From the NCBI RefSeq assembly GCF_040448675.1, contig NZ_CP159289.1, positions 3,765,001 through 3,829,000 of the forward strand: a DNA stretch of 64,000 nt. The letters run 5' to 3'. This DNA comes from Dyadobacter sp. 676 (GTDB lineage: Bacteria > Bacteroidota > Bacteroidia > Cytophagales > Spirosomataceae). Positions 44,994 through 55,570 of this stretch are shown one piece after another. The translations under genes were made by a program, and so were the position numbers. Within the stretch, counting starts at the first letter, position 1. Each line of letters opens with the position of its first letter. The notes under the pieces were generated by a model, which saw only the letters and a program-made list of their open reading frames with translations, had not been told where the DNA came from and did not search any database.

Positions 44994-47900
44994 ATGGATC
45001 CAAATTCTACTGTCAGCCTGCGAAGGTTGCTTCTAAGCTGCTTCGTGGCTGTCTTTCTGGCCACCCCTGCAATGGCGCGGAAACCGATGGTCGACAAGAC
45101 CATCAAAGGGAAGGTAACTTCCAAAATCGACGGGGCAGCGTTGCCGGGCGTCAGTATTGTGGTCAAAGGTTCGCAGGTCGGTACATCCACCGACGCTTCC
45201 GGTAACTATTCGATCAATATTAATGAAGCCGGCATGCCTGTGCTGGTTTTCTCGTACATCGGGCATGAAACCCAGGAGGTACCTGTCGGTAACGAGTCGG
45301 TGATCAATGTGGTTCTGGCCGAGGGGGTAGAAACCCTCAACGAAACGGTGGTAACGGCTTTGGGACTTTCGCGTGAAAAACGCTCTCTGGGCTATTCGGT
45401 AGCCGAGGTGAACGGAAAGGACATCAGCCGCGTAGCGCAGGAAAACGTCCTCAACTCACTTTCCGGCCGGGTTCCGGGCGTGACGATCAGTTCTACTGGC
45501 GGCACGGGTTCGTCGGTTAGCATGATCATCCGCGGTGCCACATCCCTCAGCAGCGATAACCAGCCGCTCTTCGTGGTCGACGGAGTCCCTATCGCGAACA
45601 CGTTGAACAACGTCAGTCAGATCGGTAACGACAACCGCGTCGATTATGGAAATGCAATTTCAAGCCTTAACCCGGACGACATCGAGAGCGTGTCGATCCT
45701 GAAAGGCCCGAACGCTGCGGCACTTTACGGCTCGCGCGCCGGTCGGGGAGTGGTTCTGATTACCACCAAAAGCGGCAGCAAGGCCACGAAAATGACGGTG
45801 TCCGTGAATTCGAACACCGTTTTTGACAAGCCTTACAAATACCTGGACATGCACCACAAGTTTGCAACTGGTGTCCTGCCATTTACACCGGACAACAACC
45901 CGTATCCGGACGGTGTGTTGCAAATCGACGAGAAATCGGCCGGAGGAGTTGGGCCCGAGCTCGATAAAGGCTACAAGGCTATTCAATGGAACAGCCCGAA
46001 GGACGCTAACGGCAATCCGATCCCGACCGAGCTCGTTTCGCATCCCGATAATGTTAAAAACTTTGTGCGTACCGGCATAACCACCACCAATGGTGTGGCA
46101 ATTTCCAATAGCAACGACCTGGTGGCCTACCGCCTGTCGTATTCGAATATGTCGAACCGCGGCATAATCCCGAACTCGGATTTATTCCGCAATTCTTTGA
46201 ACATCAACTCGTCTGTCAAGCTTAGTAAAAAGCTGACCCTGAGTACGAATGTGGATCTCAGCCGCAATAATTCCAACAACCGGCCGGCGACGAACCGCGG
46301 AACCAACCCGTTGCAATGGGCTTACGCCGTCTCTCCGCATATCGATATCCGCGATCTGCGCAACTATTGGGTACCGGGACAGGAAGGTTTGCAACAACTT
46401 TCGCAAGGTCCGGGTGCTTATAACAACCCGTGGTTCCTGGCCTACGAGGTCAACAACAGCTTCGTGCGCGACCGGGTTTTCGGAAATGTGAAAGCCGACT
46501 GGCAGATCACTCCGCATTTGAGCCTCATGGGACGCTACGCGCTCGACACCTACCGCGAACAGCGCGAAACCAAAATCGGAAACAGCTACACCAACGACAG
46601 CCGCGGCGGCTATGGCATAATCAACCTGTCGCGGTTCGAGCGCAATGCCGACTTCCTCTTGAGCTACAAGCGTGACATCAGCAACTTCAGTTTGTCGGTA
46701 TCCGGTGGTGGAAATACCCGTTACCAGAAAAATACGGACCTCACCAATGCGAGCCGCAACGGAACCGGGCTGGTGATCCCGGGACTCTATACCCTGTCGA
46801 ACATTGCTCCGGCAAACCTTAACTATTCAAGCTACCTGTCGGAAAGAGCGGTTTTCAGCGTGTATGGACTGGCTAATATAGGGTTCAGAGATATGGTGTA
46901 TCTCGACTTGACCGCCCGCAACGACTGGTCGAGTACGTTGCCGAAAGCCAACCGTTCGTACTTCTATCCGTCCGCGTCATTAAGTGTGCTCCTGAATGAG
47001 ATGATCCCGATGCCTGGTCAGCTCAGCCTTTTGAAACTGAGAGGAAGCTGGGCGCAGGTGGGTAACGATACGCAGCCTTACAACCTGCTTGCTACATTGG
47101 GTAATGCAGGTGCCTGGGATGGCGTTACGCGCCTTTCCAAATCGGGCCAGATTCTGCTTCCGGACCTAAAACCGGAAATCGCGACTTCCTATGAATACGG
47201 GCTGGATCTGAACCTTTACCAAAATAAAGTACGCCTCACTGCTACTTACTACCAGGTAGAAAACCGCAACCAGATCATCCCGACCAAACTTCCGGGATCG
47301 AGCGGGTTTTCCTCCAAAAATATCAATGCGGGCTTGCTCGTGAGCAAAGGGCTTGAACTGACGCTGGGCGGCACGCCGATTGACAAGAATGGATGGCGCT
47401 GGGATATCAATGCCAACTGGTCGCGAAACCGCACGACGATCAAGTCGCTTTCTGACGGTCTCGAATTCTACACCCTTTGGACCGATGCGAAAGGTGGTGC
47501 CTGGACATACGTAGGCGACCAGATCGGCGATATTTACGATGCGGAACTCGTGACTGTTACAGATAAGAACTCGCCCTATTACGGTTATCCTATCCTGGAT
47601 AAAAACGGCTCCTGGCAGGCGGTTGCGGCTTCTAAAACGCGCAATAAGATCGGTAACTTTAATCCCGACTTCCTAATGGGCTTACAGACGTCATTGTCCT
47701 ACAAAGGTTTCAGCCTGAATATGTCGTTCGATTGGCGGCAGGGCGGCGAATTCGTGTCGCAAACTTATCGTTACAGTGAATCTGACCTCAAATCGCAGCG
47801 TTTCCTGGACAATCTGATCAATCCTAACGGCATGACGGGCGACCAGTTGCGTAACTACCTTGTGAACAATGACAAGGTGGTCGTGCGGGGCAATAAATTC

Positions 47901-48389
47901 AATATCGTAGGCGGTCCGACGAAGGAATATGGCGGCTTCCCGTTTGTGGACGCCAATAAAACGTATGATTACGCCGTGTTCAACCCGGGCGTGATTGCGC
48001 AGTATAACGAAGCCGGCGAAATTACAGGCTACACCGAAAACCTTGGTGGCCCGGATACGAAGTACATCCCGTACGGCGACAATTACCCATGGGATTTCAC
48101 CCGTGCAGCTACATTCGATGCGTCATTTATCAAACTGCGTGAGATCTCGCTGGGATACGACCTTCCGTCGGCATTCGTGAAGCGCGTCGGTTTGCAGAAT
48201 GCGAACATCGCCGTGTACAGCCGCAACATCATCCTTTGGACTAAAGCAAAGATTGGCATCGATCCCGAGCAGGCGTTCCAGCAGGAGTCGGGTGCACAGG
48301 CAGGTACCCAGTTCAAGCAGGGTATCGAGCGCTACAACGTTACGCCGTGGGTGATTCCGATTGGTTTCAAACTTGGTTTAACATTCTGA
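44994..48389 (+). CDS. SusC/RagA family TonB-linked outer-membrane transporter
   Basis: 1131 residues from ATG 44994, in the normal SusC range. Signal peptide 1-30 (LLLSCFVAVFLATPAMA) leads into a carboxypeptidase-D-like domain 35-110 (IKGKVTSKIDGAALPGVSIV) and a TonB-box/plug region (SREKRSLGYSVAEVNGKDIS, NSLSGRVPGVTISSTGG, GPNAAALYGSRAGRGVVLITTK). A C-terminal beta-barrel of ~850 residues ends in a terminal Phe. It imports large oligomers with its SusD partner, 36 bases downstream. The barrel itself is intact, unlike four of the genes behind it. Confidence 0.96.
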   Translation: MDPNSTVSLRRLLLSCFVAVFLATPAMARKPMVDKTIKGKVTSKIDGAALPGVSIVVKGSQVGTSTDASGNYSININEAGMPVLVFSYIGHETQEVPVGNESVINVVLAEGVETLNETVVTALGLSREKRSLGYSVAEVNGKDISRVAQENVLNSLSGRVPGVTISSTGGTGSSVSMIIRGATSLSSDNQPLFVVDGVPIANTLNNVSQIGNDNRVDYGNAISSLNPDDIESVSILKGPNAAALYGSRAGRGVVLITTKSGSKATKMTVSVNSNTVFDKPYKYLDMHHKFATGVLPFTPDNNPYPDGVLQIDEKSAGGVGPELDKGYKAIQWNSPKDANGNPIPTELVSHPDNVKNFVRTGITTTNGVAISNSNDLVAYRLSYSNMSNRGIIPNSDLFRNSLNINSSVKLSKKLTLSTNVDLSRNNSNNRPATNRGTNPLQWAYAVSPHIDIRDLRNYWVPGQEGLQQLSQGPGAYNNPWFLAYEVNNSFVRDRVFGNVKADWQITPHLSLMGRYALDTYREQRETKIGNSYTNDSRGGYGIINLSRFERNADFLLSYKRDISNFSLSVSGGGNTRYQKNTDLTNASRNGTGLVIPGLYTLSNIAPANLNYSSYLSERAVFSVYGLANIGFRDMVYLDLTARNDWSSTLPKANRSYFYPSASLSVLLNEMIPMPGQLSLLKLRGSWAQVGNDTQPYNLLATLGNAGAWDGVTRLSKSGQILLPDLKPEIATSYEYGLDLNLYQNKVRLTATYYQVENRNQIIPTKLPGSSGFSSKNINAGLLVSKGLELTLGGTPIDKNGWRWDINANWSRNRTTIKSLSDGLEFYTLWTDAKGGAWTYVGDQIGDIYDAELVTVTDKNSPYYGYPILDKNGSWQAVAASKTRNKIGNFNPDFLMGLQTSLSYKGFSLNMSFDWRQGGEFVSQTYRYSESDLKSQRFLDNLINPNGMTGDQLRNYLVNNDKVVVRGNKFNIVGGPTKEYGGFPFVDANKTYDYAVFNPGVIAQYNEAGEITGYTENLGGPDTKYIPYGDNYPWDFTRAATFDASFIKLREISLGYDLPSAFVKRVGLQNANIAVYSRNIILWTKAKIGIDPEQAFQQESGAQAGTQFKQGIERYNVTPWVIPIGFKLGLTF

Positions 48390-48425
48390 TATCAGGTTAT
48401 ATTCTATTTTAACAGAAATAAATTC

Positions 48426-50070
48426 ATGAAAAAGCTTCATAACAAGTTCGTCATCATACCGCTGCTGCTGGCATGCATGGTCTTTTCCTGTAAAGACCTG
48501 ACGGAGCTCAATGAAAACCCCAACGGCGTCGCGCCGGAGTCGGTGAACCCGAATCTGGTGCTGCCGACAGTGCTGACGGAAGCCGCGAAACTGTATGTGA
48601 ACCTGGGCTATCAGGACATTGCGGGCGTGGTGCAGCACACGCAGAAAGACGCCTGGTCGAACGGGCATAATGATTACGACTGGGGTGGCGATCAGAGCTG
48701 GAATGCCTATTACGACGTGCTCCGCAACAACGATCTTGTGTACCAACGTGCCGTTCAGACGAATTTCGAGTTTCACCAGGGCGTTTCGCTGGTGATGAAA
48801 TCGTTCATGTTCGGGCTCATCACCGACCTTTGGGGCGACGCGCCTTACTCTGCTGCATTGAAGGGGGAGGCTGGTTCAACGGTAGATATTCTTCCGGTAT
48901 TCGACAGCCAGGACAAGATCTATGCGGGCATCATCGCCGACCTGGAAAAGGCCAATACTTTGCTGTCAAAACCGAAAGCGGAATACGAAGGTATTATCGA
49001 TAACGTGGACGTATTCTATGGAGGTGATCCGGGCAAATGGCGTAAAATGGCCAATTCGCTGATGTTGCGGTATTATATGCGGATTTCGGCCAAGCAGCCG
49101 GACGTGGCGAAGGCAGGAATTGAGAAAATCGTAGCCAATCCGGCGCAATATCCTATTATTACTTCCAATGCGGATGACGCTACGATGGGTTTCCCCGGCA
49201 ACAGCGAGGCGGATTCATGGCCGGCCAACACGGTAATCGACGCCAGCGGAAGCAACTACCGCCGCATCAAGATGTGCGCGACATTGGTGGAAAAATTGCA
49301 GGCGTTGAAAGATCCGCGTCTGGGCATCTGGGCGAACAAAGTGGAAATCCCTTTTAGTGGTGGACCCAACCCAACCGGCGGGAACGGACAAAATCGTGAA
49401 CGGTAAGCGCATTCTGTCGCCAGACAAGATTAAGAACACGGTAGTGGATACCGATCCGGAATATGTGGGCCTTCCACCGAGCTTCTCCGCATTGCCGTCG
49501 ACTTATAATCTCAATCCGACACCAGGCCAAACGTCGTTCAATCCGCACGTATCGTTCCTGAATGACATTTACAAAGCTGCAAAAGGCCCGCTGTTGCGCG
49601 CACGGCTCATTTCCGCCGCCGAAGTGAATTTCATCCTGGCCGAGGCCGCGGTGAAAGGCTGGGCGGCCGGGGTTGCCAAAGACCGCTACGAGGCGGGTGT
49701 GAAAGCGTCGATGGAAACCTGGACGGTAGGCGACAAATATGCGGCTTATATTGCCACGCCGGGTGTGGCGTTCGACAATACGCTGAAACAGATCATCGAG
49801 CAAAAATGGATCGCCAGCTGGACCGCCGCGACCGAGGCGTGGTTCGATTTCCGCCGCACCGGTTTGCCTGCTTTGAAAGCCGGTCCGGCGGCCAAAAGGG
49901 AAGTTTTGCCAGTGCGTTTCTACTATATGCAGGATGAACTGCGTATCAATAAAACAAACGCCCAGGATGCGGTAAGCAAACTGGAAGTAACCAGCTATTC
50001 CCAGGCCGACGGTGCCAATAGCCCATGGTCGAAACAATGGCTTTTACAGGGAACCGGTAAGCCTTGGTAG
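48426..50070 (+). pseudogene. SusD/RagB family surface lipoprotein, frameshifted
   Basis: A 547-residue SusD-like ligand-binding lipoprotein if one T of the T4 run at 49352-49355 is removed; the join then reads EIPLVVDPTQPAGTDKIVNG, a normal SusD segment. Lipobox ends VFSC (Cys). Typical blocks are QHTQKDAWSNGHNDYDW, KSFMFGLITDLWGDAPYSAAL, KMANSLMLRYYMRIS and QKWIASWTAATEAWFDFRRT. It caps the SusC barrel and captures the substrate at the surface. The frameshift leaves two pieces (48426-49406 and 49357-50070). Confidence 0.9.
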
Positions 50071-50097
50071 TCATATTTGTTTTAAGGTGAGTATTTA

Positions 50098-50140
50098 AAA
50101 CCGGGACTGGGGGCCTAATCCCGCAGTTCCGGTTTAGTTT
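50098..50140 (+). terminator. hairpin between SusD-like and ceramidase-like genes
   Basis: AAACCGG (50098-50104) pairs with CCGGTTT (50129-50135), with inner partial pairing, followed by AGTTTTCC. It may attenuate transcription of the downstream hydrolase genes relative to susCD. Confidence 0.5.
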
Positions 50141-50161
50141 TCCCCATAGACCCAATCCGTT

Positions 50162-51436
50162 ATGAAAACCAGGGCCATTCTATTTTGCTGCTTTTGTATA
50201 TGCCTTTCATCGGTGGTGACGGCGCAGCATTTCAGAGCGGCGGCGGCCGTGCGGGTGATTACGCCTGATCCGCTGCTGCCGGTATCGGGTGGCATCGGAA
50301 CGCCCAAAAAAGCTACCGGGAAAAACGGTGAGTTGTACGCGAGGGCGTTCGTAATGGAAAAAGGACCGATACGGATTGCGATCGTGAATGTCGACAACCT
50401 GGGCTGGCCGGCCGCCTTGGGAAACAGATCGAGGAAGCTGATCAAAGGCATTGCACCCGAAAATGTGCTCATAGGCGCTACGCACACGCATAGCGGGCCC
50501 GACGCGTACGGGTTTCCCAATGAAAAAGGCGAGTCGTTTGCCGACCTGGCGTATCTCGACCGATGCGTACAACAAATCGCGGATGCCGTGAACGAGGCGG
50601 TAGGAAAGCTGGAAGACGCTTCGTTGAAAATAGCGGTAGCCGACGCAAAGGGTAAGATCGCGTACAACTACTACGCCGACCGGCTTTACGACCCGCGCTG
50701 TGGTGTGATCCAGGCCGTGGCTACGTCGGGCGCAGGCAAAGGGAAGCCGATCGCAACGCTGGTGAATTATGCGATACACCCGGAAGTGATCGGATCGGGA
50801 AGAGGCATTCTGAGCCCCGATCTCTGTGGGCCGCTTTACGACCGGATCGAAGCGCGGGGCGGCGGCATCGCTATTTTCATGAACGGGGCGCAGGGCGGAA
50901 TGGTAACAGCCGACAATCGCCTCGACAACGGGAAGGAAGCCAACGATTGGAACGAATGCAAGAGAATAGGAGAGCTGCTCGCCGACGAGGCATTGCGGAT
51001 CGTAAGCGAGGCGCCCAAACAGGAAAATCCCGGTCTGTATTGCGCTTCGCGCAGGATCGAGTTTCCGGTGGATTCGGAGATCATGCGTTTTATCCTTCAA
51101 AAATCTCCGATTAAAAATGAAATGGCGGGAGATAACCGCGTTGCGACGCGAATTAACCTGCTCAATATCGGTACTGCGCAGGTGCTGACGGTACCCGGAG
51201 AGGCATTACCCAATATCGGGTACTATGTAAAAAGGCATATGAATACCAAACAACCGTTCCTGTTCGGATTGACGAACGACGCGTTCGGTTATATGCTTAC
51301 CAAAGTCGATTTCAACAGTTTTAAAAGATACGATTACATCAGCCGGACAAGCCTGGGCGAAATGACGGGTGAAATTTACATTGAGCAGGCATTAAAATTG
51401 ATCGAGGAAAGCCCCCAACCATCACAAGGAAAGTAA
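50162..51436 (+). CDS. neutral/alkaline ceramidase-like hydrolase, secreted
   Basis: 424 residues with signal peptide MKTRAILFCCFCICLSSVVTAQ. The neutral/alkaline non-lysosomal ceramidase N-terminal domain is clear: AVRVITPDPLLPVSGGIG, LIGATHTHSGPDAYGF (metal/nucleophile region) and VNYAIHPEVIGSGRGILSPD. It is shorter than full ceramidases (about 650 residues), lacking the C-terminal Ig-like domain. In Bacteroidota SusCD loci such proteins occur repeatedly, and ceramide itself need not be the substrate. It is third gene of the probable SusCD operon. Confidence 0.85.
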   Translation: MKTRAILFCCFCICLSSVVTAQHFRAAAAVRVITPDPLLPVSGGIGTPKKATGKNGELYARAFVMEKGPIRIAIVNVDNLGWPAALGNRSRKLIKGIAPENVLIGATHTHSGPDAYGFPNEKGESFADLAYLDRCVQQIADAVNEAVGKLEDASLKIAVADAKGKIAYNYYADRLYDPRCGVIQAVATSGAGKGKPIATLVNYAIHPEVIGSGRGILSPDLCGPLYDRIEARGGGIAIFMNGAQGGMVTADNRLDNGKEANDWNECKRIGELLADEALRIVSEAPKQENPGLYCASRRIEFPVDSEIMRFILQKSPIKNEMAGDNRVATRINLLNIGTAQVLTVPGEALPNIGYYVKRHMNTKQPFLFGLTNDAFGYMLTKVDFNSFKRYDYISRTSLGEMTGEIYIEQALKLIEESPQPSQGK

Positions 51437-51467
51437 AACCGATTCTTAAACCCAAATACGAATAACC

Positions 51468-52827
51468 ATGTTTTTGAAAACAGCAGCCAGGGCTATCGAA
51501 ATCATTCTGTTCATATTTCTGACATTATTTTCCGCACACGCCCAAAAAGTGACGCCGGAAAATGCGCTTGAAAGTTATCTTAACAATGGCGACAAAACAT
51601 TCAAATGGGAATTGAAAGAGTCGTTTTCGCGTGACGACCTCACTTTTTACCAGATCCTGTTGACGTCCCAGAAATGGCGCGAATTTACATGGACCCACCA
51701 ACTGACGCTGATTGTCCCCAAAGAGAACCGTCACGACGACGCATTGTTGTTCATTACAGGCGGTTCCAATTCCAATAAGCAGCCCAATTGGAATAGCAAA
51801 AAAAGATGAAAAAATGTATGCGTCCCTCGGCGCGGTGGCTTCGACCAATCAGGCCATTGTGGCTTTGCTTAAACAGACGCCGAACCAGCCCTTTTTCGGC
51901 GATCTCACCGAGGACGCATTGATTTCTTACACTTTACACAATTTCAAGAAAGACAAGGATTACACCTGGCCACTGTTATTTCCGATGGTCAAAAGCGCGG
52001 TAAAGGCCATGGATGCGGTGCAGGAGTTCGCTCAGAAGCAATTGAAACACACGGTCAACCGCTTTGTGGTTACGGGTGCGTCCAAGCGGGGCTGGACGAC
52101 CTGGCTTACCGGCGCTAGCGATAAACGCGTGGAAGCCATTGCGCCTATGGTGATCGACGTGCTGAATATGCCTGTGAGTCTCGATTATCAGATCAAATCG
52201 TGGGGAGATTACAGCATTCAGATCGAGGATTATGTGAAACTCGGCATTCCACAGTCGACAGGCTCACCGGACGGACAAGCCATCACTGCGATGATCGACC
52301 CGTATTCCTACCGGTCGAAACTGACCATGCCGAAAATGATTTTCATGGGAACAAACGATGAATATTGGGTGGTGGATAATGTCAAAAACTACCTCGATAA
52401 GATTCCCGGGCAGAATATGTTGCATTATGTGCCCAATGCCGGCCACGACCTCGGCGACGGCAAACAGGCAATGGATGCCCTGAGCGCATTCTTCAGCGCG
52501 ACGATTAACAAGCGGCCTTATACCGAATGCAAATGGAGCCAGTCGTTGGCCGATCGAAAGGTGAACCTGGACATTAAAGCGACGCCGGATGCGTTGGTGG
52601 ACGTGATCCTGTGGTCGGCCAGCTCGCCTGACCAGGATTTGCGGAATGACGCGTGGACTGCCAGAAGTTTGAGAATAAGCCAGAAATCCAATGTCAGGGT
52701 GACTGCCGAGTTACCGTCCAGCGGTTTCCGTGCTTTCTATGTGGATTTGAAATACAAAACACCGCAGGGCCAGTTGTACACCGAGAGCACGAGGGTCTTC
52801 TTAACGGATAATAAGTCGGTTCTGTAA
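51468..52827 (+). pseudogene. PhoPQ-activated pathogenicity-related (PqaA) family hydrolase, frameshifted
   Basis: A 452-residue secreted alpha/beta-hydrolase-like protein if one A of A7 at 51798-51804 is removed, restoring NWNSKKDEKMYASLGAVAST. Signal peptide: ILFIFLTLFSAHAQ. The family signature FVVTGASKRGWTTWLTGASD holds the Ser nucleophile region, then IAPMVIDVLN; HYVPNAGHDLGDGKQ carries the probable His. PqaA proteins have no established substrate; some are linked to cell-surface polymers. It lies between the ceramidase-like and phosphoesterase genes with short gaps, consistent with one operon. Confidence 0.86.
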
Positions 52828-52872
52828 ATTCCTGAAATAGAAGCGCCTACATTTAAATGTGAGCTGAATAGT

Positions 52873-54652
52873 ATGATGCAAAACAAAACAAAGCGCTGGT
52901 GCTTGCTATGCCTGGTCTGGGTATCTTGCTATACAGCCGATAGCGAGCAACCCGAACGTACGGTTAAGGAAGTGGTGGACCGCGTTGTGACCAGGTTATA
53001 TGAAACGCTGACCCCGGCCCAGCTGGATACCATTTCGGATGCCTACATTCTCAGCGTTCTCAGTCGGCGCGATCAGGAAACGCTGGCGACGCGTTTTTGG
53101 ACATTTGAGGCGAATGTGCCCGTTAAAGTGTCGGTTATGCGGCATACAGGACAGAAAATACCACCATTCTGGCTGGAAAGGAATGGTTTCAGAAAAACCT
53201 CGATGCTCGTCAAAAACGAGGAGTATACTTATGAGGTTTGGCAAAAGGACTTCGATAAGGGGGGTGATCGGGTTGGGGATCAATGGATTCGATAAGGACC
53301 GGCCCGTGTATTTCGTGAGCGTGGCGCCGCAAAACAAATCCGACAAGCTGCTGGTTACCCATGTAATGCCTTCACAATATGCGCTCGGTACCATGCAGCC
53401 GGGCGCATTTACCTACCACGACTGGGACAGCCTGGTGTTGACCGAAGTGCCCGAGGAACTGAAAGGGCAGGCGCTCCTGACGACCGTACGCGGACGTGCG
53501 CGCGAAGCACATCTTGTAAAAGCATTCCGGCAAACAGCTACTCCTTCTTCCGAAAAACCTGATCAGACGATCCTGACCTGGAGTGGCGACCCGGCAACGA
53601 CGGTAGATATTCAATGGCGCACCAGCCCCCGGATACTTGCCGGCAAAGTAAAATATTGGAAAGACGGTTCCTCCGACACGCTTTTTACCCCTGCGTCGGT
53701 ATTTAATATGGAAGACAGGCTGTTGCGGAACGACCGGTTTGTGAACCGCTTTACCGCCCGGCTGAAGGGGTTAAGTCCCGGTTCTTTATACCAGTACGCG
53801 ATCGGTACAGGCAAATCGCAATGGTCGGCGCCGTCGTCGTTCCGAACGGCCTCCGACAAGGTCAGGGACTTCTCGTTCATTTGGTTCGGGGACACGCATT
53901 ATTCACCTATCTGGGGCGATATGGCTCAGAAATCAATCAAAAGACACCCGGAAACGGCATTCTTTTCCATTGCGGGAGATCTTGTGTCGACCGGCCTTCA
54001 CCGCGACGATTGGGATCAGCTCTGGGCGCATGCCGGACCGACATTCACGACGCGGCCGTTAATGCCCGTGCCTGGCAATCACGATAGTCAGGACGGCCTG
54101 GGTGGCTGGATGTACAAGGAGATGTTCAGTCTGCCCGAGAACGGGCCGGCAGGGCAACCGTCTGAAATGACTTATGCTTTCAATTACCAGGACGCATTGT
54201 TTCTGATGCTCGATGGGACGCTCCCGGTGGCAGAACAAAGTGCCTGGGTGGAAAATCAGCTCCGCAACTCCAAAGCCCAATGGAAATTCGCGATGTTCCA
54301 CTTCCCACCTTACAATTTCGAAGAACCCTATGACGAGATCAAGCGGGAGTGGTGCACGCTTTTTGACAAATACCATGTGGATATGGTCATGAGCGGGCAT
54401 ATGCATTATTACCTGCGTACGAAGCCGATGTTTGCGGATAAGGAAGCAGCAAGCCCGGCTAAGGGTACTATTTATCTGATGTCTATCAGTATTCCCGGTA
54501 AGCAGAAGCGATGGCCGAACGAAGACTATGCAGTGGTAAGATATAAAGATGGGCCGCTTTATCAGCACATCTCGATTAAGGGCAATTCGCTGTATTACAA
54601 GTGTTACAATCCCGACGGAGAGATAAAGGACGAACTGACGATTACAAAATAG
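52873..54652 (+). pseudogene. secreted metallophosphoesterase with purple-acid-phosphatase-like N-terminal domain, frameshifted
   Basis: 592 residues if one G of the G6 run at 53259-53264 is removed, joining KDFDKG to VIGLGINGFDKDRPVYF. Lipobox-like VWVSC near 19. After a ~160-residue unknown N-terminal region comes a fibronectin/PAP-like domain (TILTWSGDPATTVDIQWRTS, LKGLSPGSLYQYAIGTG). The calcineurin-type phosphoesterase then shows WFGDTHYS, AGDLVSTG, VPGNHDSQ and SGHMHYYLRT, all metal-ligand motifs present. It should release phosphate from an exported phosphoester. It is fifth gene of the SusCD locus. Confidence 0.87.
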
Positions 54653-54673
54653 TATTTAATAATTTCAATTATA

Positions 54674-55516
54674 ATGACCCGCATTTCATTACCCGTTATT
54701 TTCCTCTTGCTTATTCTTTTCCAAACCCACGCACAAATCCGGCCGATCAGGAAGGAATTCCTGGACCCAACCTCTAAAAATGTGCTGGTGGCCTCGCATC
54801 GCGCGGTGCATCATCAATTACCTGAAAATTCGCTGCCCGCGATCAGGGAAGCGATCCGGTTAGGTGCTGATATTGTCGAAGTTGACGTCAAAGTGAGCAA
54901 AGACGGCATTCCGATGCTGATGCATGACGGCAAAGTAGATCGTACTACTACCGGTAAGGGAAATCTGGAAACGCAAACCTTCGAAGAGCTCAGGAAGTTG
55001 CGGCTCGTTTCAAACGGCCAGGTGACGGAAGAAACGATTCCCACGCTGGAAGAAGCGTTGCGGATTACGAAAGGACATATCCTGGTTGACCTCGACCTCA
55101 AAACCGACCGGATCGACAAGGTTATTGAAGTAGTGAAAAAAATGCAGGCCCGGGATTACGTTTTCTTCTTCGACAGCGACTATGAAATACTGGCAAAGGT
55201 GGATTCCGCATCCAAAGCATACATGCTTATGCCCCGGGCGTACTCGCAGGCCATGGCCGACTCCGCATTGACCCGTTTTGGACCGGAAGCGATCCATATC
55301 GATTCGAAGTTTTACACGGCTGAGGTTACCAAACTCATCGGGAGCAAGGGAGCGAGAGTCTGGATCAATGCATTGGGCCTTCCCGATGAAGAGATCCGCA
55401 AAGGGAATGTACGCGACGCACTTACAAAGCTTACGAAACAAGGCGCGAACATTATCCAGACGGACGAACCTGAAAAGGTGATCCGGGGATTACGGGAAAT
55501 GGGATTGCACAAATGA
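54674..55516 (+). CDS. glycerophosphodiester phosphodiesterase, secreted
   Basis: A 280-residue GDPD with signal peptide MTRISLPVIFLLLILFQTHAQ. Active-site blocks: LVASHRAVHHQLPENSLPA (His), RLGADIVEVDVKVSKDGIPM (Glu/Asp), LMHDGKVDRTTTGKG (His), TLEEALRITKGHILVDLDL. It cleaves glycerophosphodiesters to glycerol 3-phosphate plus alcohol. It is the last gene of the plus-strand SusCD set, intact, and closed by a hairpin. Together with the phosphoesterase and ceramidase-like enzymes it suggests a lipid or phosphodiester-containing polymer as target. Confidence 0.92.
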   Translation: MTRISLPVIFLLLILFQTHAQIRPIRKEFLDPTSKNVLVASHRAVHHQLPENSLPAIREAIRLGADIVEVDVKVSKDGIPMLMHDGKVDRTTTGKGNLETQTFEELRKLRLVSNGQVTEETIPTLEEALRITKGHILVDLDLKTDRIDKVIEVVKKMQARDYVFFFDSDYEILAKVDSASKAYMLMPRAYSQAMADSALTRFGPEAIHIDSKFYTAEVTKLIGSKGARVWINALGLPDEEIRKGNVRDALTKLTKQGANIIQTDEPEKVIRGLREMGLHK

Positions 55517-55520
55517 AAAC

Positions 55521-55556
55521 AATCGGCCATTCCGAATTTCAGCGGAATGGCCGATT
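55521..55556. terminator. bidirectional terminator after the GDPD gene
   Basis: Perfect 14-bp stem AATCGGCCATTCCG (55521-55534) with CGGAATGGCCGATT (55543-55556), between the convergent GDPD and membrane-protein genes. Confidence 0.85.
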
Positions 55557-55570
55557 ACTTTCATTTACTA

